DNA of 64,000 nucleotides from Pseudocercospora fijiensis CIRAD86 (Eukaryota; Ascomycota; Dothideomycetes; Mycosphaerellales; Mycosphaerellaceae). Below are positions 35,201 through 46,774 of the stretch, piece after piece (the stretch's first letter is position 1; every line of letters begins with the position of its first letter). The notes below the pieces were generated by a model. It was not told the DNA's origin. It worked only from the letters and a program-made list of their open reading frames with translations, and ran no database searches. Where the stretch lies: assembly GCF_000340215.1 (NCBI RefSeq), contig NW_006921540.1, positions 3,983,402 to 4,047,401 of the forward strand, written 5' to 3'. The position numbers and the translations under genes were made by a program.

Positions 35201-37500
35201 TGTTCTAACGTGTATAGTGCTATTAGCCTCTAAGTAGTATAGTTATTACGTAGATAGGATCGAAACCGAAAGCCTAATATGCCTCCTTTATTATTAGATG
35301 ACAAACAGATAATATCTCTGCTAATGCTACGTACGAAGGTTGCTAACTAGTTCTAGCACTAAAGGAGTGTTAATTCCTAACGATTACTTATTGTCTATGT
35401 AAAGTGAAGTCTAGTATTTAGGTCGTATGCGTAGAAGATATACTAGTCGCTATTGTAGGCTAGATCTAGTTGCATTAGATTAGTAGCAATGTAGCTATAT
35501 AGTGTAAGAATTAACATATTATGCTTTCGTAGCCTTCTAGATATAAGCTTCTTGCCCTTAGCTTGTATATATACTAGATAAAGTAGTGTTCTTAGTACCT
35601 TATTTCTATATAAGAGGTCCCGTATTATTCTATTAACCCTGTTAACTAGCTCTTCTACTCGCTCTACACCTAGGTGCCTAAAGATCTTATATATCTACTA
35701 AAGAGTGAGCTGCCTCGATAGTAGTAGACGTGCGGAGCGGCGAGCTATTACGTATACTAATAGGAGTTAGAATAGGTATTTAAGTAGTCGACCTTCCGTA
35801 TCGGCTAGCTACTCGGTTAGTAAAGGTGTATTATCTACTATACTAACTATATCAAAGTATAGCATCTAATTATCTAGTCTAATAAACTTAACTAGAGGCT
35901 TCTACTAAGGGTCGTATAGGGTGTTATCAATTTCCTAATGTTTGTATCCTCGCTAGAAGAATAGGGCTCTACCGACTATATTAGTATAGAAGTTTAGAAT
36001 GTATAGGCATTCTCCTAGTTTAATCTATAGGGGCCTGCTACTAACAGCCTTGACCGTAAATAATGCCTTTCTAATAGCTACGACCCTATTATAGCCTATT
36101 CCGGTTACTACTATAGACCTTAATAGTAGGAAGAGAGGAGCAAAGTTAAATCGACCTAGATAGTTAATAATATAGCAATTGGATCTACTATTATATATTA
36201 GTCTATTAAAAGGGTTCCATTTTCTAATAGATATTCCTATACTAACCTGTCTATATCTAGTTGTTCTTGTAAAGGATAATAATAGAGTATTAGGGCTAAA
36301 GAAGCAGGCTAGTAACAACTTGTTAGGCGTATTATTATTAGCCTTGCTATATCTATAATGCTGCTAAGCAATCTTGATAGCTAGTAGGTCCTTATAGAAG
36401 CTAGCTTGTCTTAAATAGAAGTCCTTGTTTCGGCGTAAGTAGCCTTTAAAGTAGTTTAGTTTTCCTTACTATTTGCTATCCTTATTCTTCTCCTTAACCT
36501 TCTCTCGAAGGCGGTAGTTAACTACTAAGCACTTACTACGGTTCTTATATGCCTTCTTCTTACTAACGCTAGTAAGTTCTATACAAGATTTTAGAGTGCG
36601 GGTGCCCTTCTTGTCCTTCTTGTCCTTATCTTTGTCCTTGTTTTCGGAGGCTCCTTAAAGGGCGGCATTGGATTTACTAGTCTCTATGTCGTAGGTGATT
36701 CTAAATAAGGCTCCTCGCTTTATCGATAGTCCTAATATATTTCGGGTATAGTCTCGTACTATACTAATTAGTTAATAGAAGTAGGTAGTGTTTAGTAAGG
36801 CCTAGTGCATTATATAGAGTCCTTTGCTATAGGTTTCATCTATATTAGCTACTATAGTATAGAGGTGAATAACTATATTATTAAGTTCTATATACTATAT
36901 CCTCTTTATAATTTTGTATAGATTAAGCTATTCCTTATACTACTACTTAGGATCCTTTACCTACCTTAAGTTAATTAAACGATTTAGCTCTTTAACTAAG
37001 TTAGTTCTTTGCTACTAAGTATTTAGCGCTAGCTTATCTTTTAGTCGTATTATAATTAATCGAAGGGTTAGTAGGGACAGCTTATTATTATTAGTAATCT
37101 CTAAGTAATAGCGGATATCTATTATAGTTGCTAGGTACTCGAGGGTCTTACTACGGGCCGTTCTAAACCTATTAAACTTAGCTATATAGATATTATAGAA
37201 ATCCTTTTCTAGACGGATTGCCTATTAGTAGACTTAGTCGTCCTATAGGCGTTCTTTATCTATAACTAGTAGAGTAGGCTAAATTGGCTCTATAGGTAGC
37301 GTAGTATACGGATTAGTATATAGCTAGGTCTCGTAATCTGTTAGATAAGTCTTAGTTTGCTCGTACTATCGATCCTAGTCGTTCGGGCCTCGAAGAGTAA
37401 TATATTTAGTACTACTAAGACAGCTAGCTAATAAGAGGGCTATTATTAAAGATATATTAATAATCTTAAAGAGATAGTAGGTGCTTTAGTTAGTTGTTTA
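32240..37500 (-). pseudogene. Copia gag-pol relic
   Basis: Minus-strand decoding shows the Copia RT active site FYIDDIV (33,301-33,321). RNase H (about 32,760-32,440) has GASDALYSDYKGTRQLLEGW, DWKAARQSTVT (Trp from a RIP stop), AALHASLELI and YCDNTQTIRII. These match the Copia order with RT and RNase H last. Integrase and gag lie upstream (about 37,500-34,000) but are harder to place motif by motif. Stops occur at former Gln/Trp codons throughout. Confidence 0.85.
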
Positions 37501-37607
37501 GTATCGTAGAAACTAATTTCCTTTTGCTAATATTGTTACTCGTAAAATAGAAAATTCTTCCTCCTTTCTTAGTCTCTAATACCGCGGGTAAAACCCGGGC
37601 TTATAAC

Positions 37608-37786
37608 TATTACGCACCCTTCCTATTAGTTACATTGTAACACTGTTTTTAAGGGTGTCTATTGTAGTGGTTCTGATTAGCTAGTTCTATCTAAAAAGGC
37701 GGTAAGAACAGGTGTTGATATTTCCCTGGTTTTGCCGAGAGTCACGTGCGCTGCCAAGAGTCATGTGACCTCAGCTATGCGTCACA
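37608..37786 (-). repeat. Copia LTR (5' LTR), largely un-mutated
   Basis: 179-bp partner of 31,337-31,515 that retains CpA and TpG except at its outer left tip (TA for TG). It directly abuts gene island 2 and is followed by ATTCA (37,787-37,791). Confidence 0.92.
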
Positions 37787-38365
37787 ATTCAGCAGAAGTG
37801 GAATGAGCGATCTTCACATAACCATCTACCCCGGCCATTCCCTTCTCCTCTCATTGACCTCAATCTCCCACCTTTGCTCGCTATAAGACCCACCTCTGCT
37901 CGCGATGAGATGGACACCACTCCGAGCAGACCTCACACGAACCGAACGACGCGAGTGAAGAAAAGAAACATCGATTGAATGGAGGAACGGAGGCACGAAC
38001 GAACCAACGAATCTATGCCATCTTTTCATCGGGCACTCTCCCAGACCTATTGTATCATCATTCGACGAAAAGAGCATGGAACACTCGCAGCGGCCGCATG
38101 ATTGTTGTGCTGCATTAAAACAATATACCATACAATGCTATGCGAAGTAGACTCTATGCACAAGCACGGAGCTACAAGTCATACGCGCCGGCCACACCTT
38201 CTCTCAACACTACAAGGCGAGCAACATGTCCGTCACTCCTACCCGGCCAGCACTGGAACTGAACCCGGAGCTTCGACTTTGTGAGACTCATCAGCTCGCG
38301 CAGCGCGATCCTGATGGGCGATGCAATAGCAATGACAGTTATGCGTATCCCGGACAATTGCGGCT
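37787..38365. other. Downstream region of GMC gene
   Basis: About 580 bp of normal-composition DNA between Copia and the GMC stop codon. A 101-codon minus frame exists (38,131-37,826) but shows no domain, and I do not call it. Confidence 0.4.
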
Positions 38366-41255
38366 CTAGAGCTCTTCCGCCGTAAAGGTGGTCTCCGTCC
38401 TCTTGGCCTTGTCTCCTGGAATGGTGTTGGTGTTTTGGATGAGATTAAGACCCAGAGCACTGCCGGCGTCACCCAACAGGCCATTCATATTTGCATCCGT
38501 GCCAAAGCCTGGGGCTCCACCTGTGACAGCGGTGAGAAGACCTGCGGTCAAGCCTTGACCCAGCGTACCGAACATGCCTCCCGCGTCTGGGACAGTGAAA
38601 TATGGGTCGGGTCCTTGTCCGAGAATTGCGTCGGCCGCCTTTTCGCTGATAATGTATGTCGTGAGGCAGAGGAAGAAACCAGGGATCCTGTTGTAGGCTG
38701 AAGCATCGACAACGCGAAGACCATCAACGCCCATGACGCGGAAGTCGCCGTCGAGTACAAGGCCAATGGCGCATGAACAGGACGCATGGTGTCCCCAAGT
38801 GCGGTCTCTGATGTTTTGGGCCAGTGCCGCAGAGCCATCTGGGTATCCCGCCTCGCCTGGGTCGACTTCAACGACAGTATCCAACGAGAGAGGAAGTGCC
38901 GAATGATAGGCGCGTCGAGCTACAGGAAGAATCGTAAAGTCAGCCCAATTTGTCACCGGGGGAGAATCGTCAAGTTTCATACCAAACGCTACAGCTTCAA
39001 CGATAGCTTGCACATCCTTGTCACCTCCAATTGCCAAAGAGTTGAAGGTGATCTGAGGTCTCTCGAGGGGATTGGTCGATCGGAGAGTCACCGTTCCAGC
39101 ATTGTTCCGCGACTGCGCTTTCAAGATCAAGTACAGCCAATGTGTAGCATCTTGGAATGTCTCTCGTGCATAGCCTACAGAGATCTCGGCATCAGCACAC
39201 TTCCCTTGGATATTGGACTTTGATCACTACAAACCTTTGTAATATCCTTGGAAGTAAGCTGGGGCGCCACTGATGTACACATCGGGGACGTTAGTTTCCG
39301 CGACAGAAGACTTGAAGGTTACTGCAAAAGCCTTGAATTGGTTGGTTAGCATTGGCACTTCGAAGGGTATATGGTAGTACTCACAAGACCGTTGGTTGCA
39401 TATACACCACGGGAGGCCTGTGAAAGGTCAGCGATCTGGAGCGAAACACAGACTCTCGAATACCTACAGCGTTGGTGCCGGCGAGATATCTCTCCTTGCA
39501 CGGATCTGGCTCGGAGTAACCGAAGGTGCAGTCCTTCGTGAGTTCGAAAGACGTCGAAGCCTCACCAACGACCGAATACTCGTATCGATCCTGCATATTG
39601 GTTCCCACGTATGGATTGTCGACGATGACTGGAATTCCGAAATGTTGCAGTTCTGCCGCTGGACCGATGCCGCTGAGCTTGAGGAGCTTCGGAGTCTCGA
39701 ACGTGCCGCCTGAGATGATCGTCTCTCGCACGGCATAAGCGTAACCTGGCTGTCCACGAGCACCAGTCCATCTTGGATCAGCTTGGTAGATGGCTTTTCC
39801 CACTTCATACTGAACACCGTAGGCTCTTGGTCGACCGCCAACGCCCTTGTGATCGATCAATACCTTGGTCACAAAGGTATTGAGCTGGACGTGGAGATTT
39901 GGATAGTGCTGAACGGTGTCAACGATAAAGTCTCGCACGCCTGCGGAAGCAATCGTTGATTAGTATTGGGTAGCCTTGTGAGGACCAAAGGAATTCATAC
40001 CAGCTCGCTTAGATGTTGCAGGGTTGACCGAGATGGGCACTTGGAAGATGTTCTCTTCCTCGTCTCGGGTGCGACCCGGTGCGTTCAAGTCAGTGATCAA
40101 GATGTGGGTCAGGCCGGTAACGGTATCGAGCAGACCTGAAGCATATTTGTCAGCGCATCATTCGACAAACAATCGGTTGTCTCATACGAGCTTACCCTCA
40201 ACAATGTTCTGGCGGAATACAAGTCAGCCTCTACCGGACTCCACGTGTTGTGGTAAGCGTCGACAACATACCTTTCCCATCGCTGTTGCAGCAGCCACGA
40301 TCAGCTGAGCGACTTTGAAGTCTTCCAGAACTAGTGTGAGAGCAGTCAGACTCAGGTGCAGCCAACCTTTGTAGCCATGGCCGGCCTGAACCCGCGTCAG
40401 TTGATCCATGATTTTGGAAGTGCGCCCATCGAACTGGGAGACTTACCACACTGCTCGGGATATACTCGTTACGTTCCAACCGGACAAAGTAGGAGCGCAT
40501 AGGGTTGGGACCCCAAGTCCAGTTGCCAGTAATTTTCTCCATATGCTCCCAGTCGGATTCCCAAGGATAGACGTGGATCATGGAATGATGCTGAGAACAT
40601 CCACCGAGAGCACCCGCACGAGGATAGCTTCGAGAGTCAGTAACAAGCCGGATTTGGTGGACCGCCGTTCACTTACAGAACGCCAAGCATCCTGCATCCG
40701 GCGTATGGAGCGAGACCAGTGTAGATTTTGTCCGGACAAGCATAAGATGTCTTGGAGTCCCGCGCCTGCTGCCTCTGATCCGCATAGTGCATCACGTAAT
40801 AGTCCTACAGAACGAGCGATGGTCAGAAGGTGAGTCTCAAGGCATGTTCTCCAGAATTTGCTTACCCATTCCTGCTCAGGCTCCTCGGTAGCTTGAAGTT
40901 GAAAGACAGGAGTCGTAGTAGCGAAGCTGTTGGCAGACGAATCGTCTCCGGCGTCGATCAGCAACACGTTGAAACCTGCTCGAGCCAGACGACAGGCGAC
41001 AGGTCCACCGCCGGGCCCTGATCCAACGACAATGTAGTCGTACCACCCAGCGGGATAGCCGGACTTGGTACCGTACCACGCTGGGATTTGTTTGTCGCGC
41101 TTCACATTTTCTTGCCTCGCCGCTTCCGCTATGCTTTCGTCCCTCTTGTGCTCCTCATGATGGCGCCGCTCATTATGGTGTTGGTGGTGCAGATGTGCAT
41201 CAGATGCCCAACCTGTTGCCAAGAGCGCGAAGTGGAACAGCTGCCGCAGCAACAT
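38366..41255 (-). CDS. Secreted GMC oxidoreductase (FAD flavoprotein), ten exons
   Basis: Ten exons join in phase: 41,255-40,866, 40,804-40,677, 40,627-40,447, 40,385-40,272, 40,208-40,196, 40,135-40,001, 39,940-39,468, 39,417-39,385, 39,331-39,235 and 39,174-38,366. They give 790 aa. I prefer the ATG at 41,255 because it starts a clean signal peptide (MLLRQLFHFALLATG), followed by a His-rich stretch. FAD binding is shown by VVGSGPGGGPVACRLA. The second GMC signature is near GGTFETPKLLKLSGIGP, and the C-terminal active site has TWGHHASCSC (His650/651) and VDASAYNRIPGFF. GMC enzymes oxidise alcohols or sugars, often releasing H2O2. Longer than the usual ~600 aa, with an ~80-residue tail. Exon 5 is only 13 nt. 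Substrate unknown. Confidence 0.9.
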
Positions 41256-41860
41256 TGTCTCAACGCCGGCCGCAAAGCACAACAACCACGATCTCTATTA
41301 TGCTCCGATTATTATGAAACGAGTGACTTGAGAAACGAATGACTGCGGGTGGGCATGAACGAGTGTGGTGGAGTTGCGGCAAGTTAGCAACAACAAATCG
41401 GTCTGTCCAACACAAGAGAGGGAAATGAATTGAAAAGTGAAGTGTTTCACAACGACCAGGGGGCTTTGTGAAAGGACCTCGGGATCAGCTACGAGGTTGT
41501 TGGCGCTATCCTGCATGCTGTAGCTGTACCTCATCATAGCATAGACATCCATCGGGGCGGGGAGACTTGACGCCCCGAAATTGCCTTCGCATTGCAGCAT
41601 CCACTGCGACATGATGAGGGATCAATTGAGCACTGATACACCAACACCCTGCCAGGCCTGCCTGGAGATGCATAAAGAGGTCCACGTATACTGACCAAGA
41701 AGTTAAATTCAAAGTAGCTTCAGCACACCTCGAGGGTTCCATAAGCCCCTGCAAAGTGCCCTGAAACCACGCAAATTAGTGTACAAATCGGGGTACTGCA
41801 AACACCCCTTGTGCAACCCAATTACCTCGGATTTCTACCGTTCCGAACAGCCGTAATCGC
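41256..41860. other. Upstream region of GMC gene
   Basis: About 600 bp of non-RIP DNA before the Mutator-like relic, probably containing the GMC promoter. No supported gene. RIP composition begins at about 41,850-41,900. Confidence 0.4.
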
Positions 41861-42211
41861 TCGAAAACGACTAAGTCTACGCCTGCACCTTAGCACTACT
41901 ACTTCCACCGCTTAGAAGCGACAACCTCTCCTTAGATCCGTCGTTTTAGTAGTCCACTTCTACGAGCGCGTTTCGAAGGTGTTATAGGCTTACTAATTGA
42001 AGGCTTCTAACGACGAGGTTTATAAGGGCTACCTAATAGCTATAGTAAATCAATTGAAGTGTCTTTACTAGGTAACTATACAGGTAATAAATGCTAAGCT
42101 ATAGATAGTGCCGAAGAAGGTAGTAGCTCTATAGAAGGTAGAGGTTAGCGTAGTAGAAACAGCTTACTTAGTAATAGCAAATCGTCTAGTAAGGATTAAT
42201 GCCTTAATACC

Positions 42212-42244
42212 TCGTCGTTATCGTGTTAATCACTTTTGCTAGCG
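42212..42244 (+). repeat. Dispersed ~31-bp motif, copy 2
   Basis: TCGTTATCGTGTTAATCACT then TTTGCTAG. Retains TG where copies 1 and 3 have TA. Confidence 0.7.
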
Positions 42245-42537
42245 TCTTTTAGCAAAGATAGCGGCAATCGACTGCTCTTAAGTCGACTAGCTTTAAGTAG
42301 TATAGATTGTAGAAGGTCTATATCCGATAGGCTATCGAATAGGTCCTTGTCGTTAGCCTCGTATAGAGCGTCGTTATCAGTAAGGTCTGAGAGGTTTACA
42401 TCAGCGTTATTATTAACTGTAATAACGACTAGAGCGAAGTTAACGTTGTCGATAATATTGTCTTTATTAACTAGACTATAGACAGGCAGTATACTGCTAT
42501 TAACGACGATAAATAGCCGCTACGGAGCCTCGACGGA

Positions 42538-42665
42538 AGGTGCTAAAGGTGCTAAAGGTGCTAAAGGTACTAGACTTAGTAGTGCTAGACTTAGTAGTGC
42601 TAGACTCAGTAGTACTAGACTTAGTAGTACTAGACTTAGTAGTGCTAGACTTAGTAGTGCTAGCA
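42538..42665. repeat. Short tandem arrays (GGTGCTAAA and ACTAGACTTAGTAGTGCT units)
   Basis: About three copies of a 9-bp unit are followed by about six copies of an 18-bp unit with A/G variation at one position (GTAGTACT or GTAGTGCT). The array is RIP-altered, and coding potential is unclear. Confidence 0.8.
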
Positions 42666-43699
42666 GTAGTTTAAAGACAGGTTGTTATAGCGGCCTATCG
42701 TCGACTAAGCGCTACTTAGCCTTACGACGAGGTATTAAATAGGCCTACGGAGCGCCTCTATTAAGCTATTATTACATCTGAATATCTATTACTAATTAAG
42801 CTATTTCTAAGTAGTGTGTTACCTACTATAGTAAGGCTTCGTATTGCTACTCGTCGTTTAAGTAAGGCTTAGAAGTCTAGCTATTATAGAAGCGGAAGAA
42901 GGTCTATATAAGACCTTCTTGTATAGAATAGAAGTATTCCTTTACTGCACGGAGCCTATAGATACTAGGGGCTTTGTTTAGGTCGACAAGCTATCTAGTA
43001 GGTCGATAGTTGTTGTTATCGTTAAGAATTAGCTTGCTATTATACTAGTCTAGATAAACGAGGTTGCTATTAGGTCCTTAAAACCGACTAATATAGAGCC
43101 TACAGCGCTAAGCAGTAAGAAGGCTCGTTTTGTCGATATAGAAGCGCTAAATATACTTGCAAGGAAGGTAGTAGCTATGCTAGAAATAGTAGAAGCATTT
43201 AGTACAAGCATCGTCGTCTATAGCAGGTAGATACATCCGCTAGATAGGCTTGCCATTGTCACGGTCCTTGTATGCCTGTATAAGCTTATCTGCTATCTTC
43301 TTCTATATAGAAAGCGGTAGATTCTTAAAGGATAAACAGGATTCGTTTTTCTATAGTAGAAGCTAGCCCTAACCGTCGATCTAGCCGTTTTGAAGCGCGC
43401 GCTCGCAGATGTAATTGTCTAGTTGTATAAGGTGCATCACTAAGCCTAATAACAGTTAGTATAGGCCTTGTTGTTAGTAGAAACAATATAGAATAAACAT
43501 AGTCGAGAAATCTAGATAGCTTAGCGGGAGTACCCGAAAGCCGGTCTAGGGGCTATAGCCGTTCTAAAGAATATAGGCGTAGACTTCTTTTATATAAGAT
43601 TTCGATAGCACTATAAGAATAGGACGAATACGCACCTCGCAAGCTCTATTAGCGCATCTAACGCTTGTCTCGGCGCTTTAAGTGTGCGTAATAGCCCTT

Positions 43700-45350
43700 A
43701 AGTAGTAACGTTATTCGAATCGCTATTAAAAGGGGGTCTCCGAGCCGTACCTAAGTCGCCTATCGATCGCTCTATAAAGCCGGCTAGTTGTTACGGAGGT
43801 ATTCTAGCTTCTTCTTTACCTTCTAAGCCTCTAGTTTAATAGCCGCTCGCCTAATAAAGTGAGCACACTCGTCCTAGTCTCTCGCGATAAATATAGTATT
43901 AGACATAGCCTTAAGCGCCTATAGATGCTTCTTAAACCGCCGTTCGAAGGTCTTTACAACGTGCCGCTAGCAAAGCCGCTGTTCAATATAGTAATCGGTT
44001 AGCGCCTGCTAGATAGCACGTTGCTTACTCGCTAAGTCGTCTATAATAGACTAAAGCGGTATCTAGTTAGACTGTTCCTTATAGAGGTTATCGGAAGCCT
44101 TGCTTGCGTATATAGGCTGTCTAAAGTAGTAGGTTAAGCTATTGCTATTATAAGAGCTCAATTTGACTTAGAAGTCAGTTTTAGCTATAGAACGGAGCGT
44201 TCTTATAGCCTTCTTAATAAGGTGCGCCTACTTACAAGATAGAAGCATATAACTAGCCGGAAGCTACTCGAGATGCTAATTGCGGACGTATACCGTAAAC
44301 AGTAGCTAAAGAGGTTTGTTTGTACTAAATATAGAATCTAGCAAGAACAAGCTACTATAGTTGCGAAGAAGCTATAGTTGCTAGTTAGAGGCCCAAACAA
44401 GGCCTGATTAATACGTGCCCTTCTTGTCGCCTACTAAATAGATTGCCTCCGCCTAACTAGTTAGATTGTCGCTATATAGGCTAAATTTAGCATTCAAGTA
44501 GGCCTAAGCCTATTGTAACTATCGATAGATAGACTCGCTAGCGCTAGACCTACGTTTATCGCTTATTCGAGTAATAGCGGCCTTGCTAGCATTGCGGACT
44601 CGATTACGTATAATTCTTATTGCACCTACGTCTCGCTATACTGTCGCTTGCTTAGGCCTTCTTATTTTATTGACTAGCTTAGAAACGGTCGAAGAGCCTA
44701 GAAACAGGTTAATACTAGTATGTAAGCCGCTAAGACCGCACTTACCTACTCGAAATTCGAGTATTTCCTTCTAAACAGCCTTTATACCGTTATTAACCTA
44801 TATTCTATTAACAAACTCGAGAGTATACGAATAGCTATCCTTTAGCGGTAGGAGGATAATATGCGAGGGCCTTAGCACCGTTATATCCGTAGGTAAGTGC
44901 GCTAGCGCTATATTGTCGAGAAATACCCCTAAATCGCTATTTTAATCCTTCTCGTAGAACTCGAGGATAGTTAATTTCGTAGGGCAGTCGTGCGCCTTCT
45001 ACGTAATATGCTTCCGCCGTAGACACCTCGACGCCTTCTAAGCACTACTACCGCCGCTTTCCGCTCGCTAATAGTCTATAAACCGCTTATAAAGGCGACA
45101 CTCGAATTTCACCCTACGAAATAGCCGCTTTACTAGGTCTATAGATAGCCTATCCGGTCGATTCTTAAGGAACTAAATATTAGTAGCAAACGATCGATAT
45201 TCGTCGTATTCGAAGCCGCTTATTCGTACGCCTTGCTAATTACGTATAACACGACCTAAAGCGAGGCGAATATCGTCTACTTCTAAACGGTATTCGCGGT
45301 TACGAGGGTAGAAGAATTGGTGCCTTTACTAATATATATTTAGTAGAAAA
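43700..45350 (-). pseudogene. MULE-type transposase relic
   Basis: Decoding the minus strand through RIP stops gives a FAR1/MULE-like order. First comes a Cys-containing N-terminal block (about 45,100-45,050). Then a catalytic-domain start LFLLDSIFSTNKPLQLLFTV (about 44,350-44,290), matching the MULE pattern F-x-DSTF-x-TN-x-x-x-PL, with Thr changed to Ile as RIP predicts. Next is VRNQHLEQLPASYMLL, then SIIDDLASKQRAI (about 44,050), the likely second Asp, and IEQRLCQRHVVKTFERRFK (about 43,990-43,935), matching the LC-x-W/R-H-V block. No zinc knuckle is seen. The assignment rests on pattern similarity only. Confidence 0.6.
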
Positions 45351-45690
45351 GGGCTCTAAAACTGCGATAGTAACACCTTAGCGATTATCTACGAGATTAC
45401 GAGAACGACCGACTACGTACCGACTGTTCACACTCTAGCTTACTAAGCAACGCGTTCACATCTTTAGGCGCTAAATGCCTAGAATAATCACCTATACTAG
45501 CGATAGTGAGGTCAAAACAAGGGCGACACGTAACCGCGAGGAAGAGGTAGAATAGGTCGATAAATAAGAGGTAGAAATAGCCGCTAGATAAGGTCTAGTT
45601 TGGCTTCAAAGTGACTCCTCATTTGTAGGCCTATACTATGCGATTACAAGGCTTCAAATTGGCTCGAAATTAGACCTCTTAGCGGTCTAT

Positions 45691-46774
45691 ATATAGCCTA
45701 TAAACAACCATGGAAGTGGACAAGCCGCCGCTGCAAACCTAGCCGCCGTGGCGGTTTACCACCCTCGCATTCTTGGTTAGTATACATAGACCTTGCATAA
45801 AGTCCGCCGCAGGAACCCGTGGCCCTAGCTGGGTGCTCTAGATTACCAGCACGGTGGCTGACGAGGTAAGGTAGGTTATACCGATGCCCTACAAGCACTT
45901 CAGTTTATGGTTGTTGTTGGTATAGAGTGAAAGGAACCAACCACGGGTCACGGCACGGCTGCATTGGACGTTAAAAGTTGGGCATTTGTTGCAATTTTTT
46001 CAATGGGATATGATGAAGATAGGAATTGCTTTTTTTTTTGCTATTCTAGCATCACCGCTGGAAACAGAAGTAATCATGATAGCTTGGCGCTGTGGCACAG
46101 TGCGCGGTGCCTGGACAAGGGTTCCAAATGTTCCACGGGCAGGGATGAGATGGGTTGAAAGCTTGAGGGAATTGGGTGGGTCGAGTGCACAAGCCACGAG
46201 CTGACATGGTCTGGCATTGCCTGCTTGCTTTTGACAGGCGCGCGAACGGCGACCGAGAATAATAAGGAAGCTTGTCTGGATGGATGAAACACGTTGAGCT
46301 GGGGAAGTGAATAGGAGAGGATATTCTTAGGACGTCGAATACGGCGTTGCAGATCTGCACATGGGAGGAGAGGAGACTTTAGTGTATAACAAGTCGAAAA
46401 GTCGCATTCATAGTAGTACGAATGAATAAATCTAGGCCGCAAGCGACGACATTATTAGTTCTATCGCTTTCAATAGGTACCTGTATGGACTTCGCCCAAT
46501 GCGCATTTTGTTTTTCGGCTGAGAACTTCCAGAGACACTGTCCCCCCACTCCAATTGCAAAGGATACCAACTTCAATCCAGGGGTTTCAATCAAACAATG
46601 CACAGGAAGATACCATCTCACTATGATTAATCGATCGCTCGCACTAGTAGTCGCTTTGTTGGGTCTCGGTCGTGCTGACAGTTCCGCGTGTGCCGTGCGA
46701 GCCGTGAGGATGACGCTTTGCGTCTTTGCCTTGTTCCTTGAGTTCGACGAAGTTCTGTTCATTTTGTCTCAGTG
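45691..46774. other. Non-RIP region without a supported gene
   Basis: Host-like composition returns at about 45,690. Several overlapping frames of 60-130 codons occur on both strands, but none shows a family motif, signal peptide or splice structure that I can defend. It probably contains the 3' UTR of the receptor gene. Confidence 0.4.

Larger units (their letters stand above)
31337..37786 (-). mobile_element. Ty1/Copia LTR retrotransposon (complete relic)
   Basis: 6,450 bp with two 179-bp LTRs (31,337-31,515 and 37,608-37,786). The 5-bp target duplication is ATTTA on the left and ATTCA on the right, differing by one RIP-type C to T. The LTR consensus starts TGTTACGCACCC and ends GTCACA. 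Coding is on the minus strand with Copia-type RT and RNase H near the 3' LTR. The interior is heavily RIP-mutated, but the right LTR is almost intact. Total length and LTR length are normal for fungal Copia. Confidence 0.92.
41865..45690 (-). mobile_element. Mutator-like (MULE) DNA transposon relic
   Basis: RIP-degraded block between islands 2 and 3 that encodes a MULE-type transposase on the minus strand (about 45,350-43,700). Boundaries are set by the change in CpA/TpG content. I found no convincing terminal inverted repeats or target duplication, so limits are approximate and other elements may be included. A tandem repeat sits at 42,538-42,665. Confidence 0.6.

Noticed and set aside
37826..38131. 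101-codon minus frame beside Copia
   Set aside because: No recognisable motif and it lies in the 3' flank of the GMC gene.
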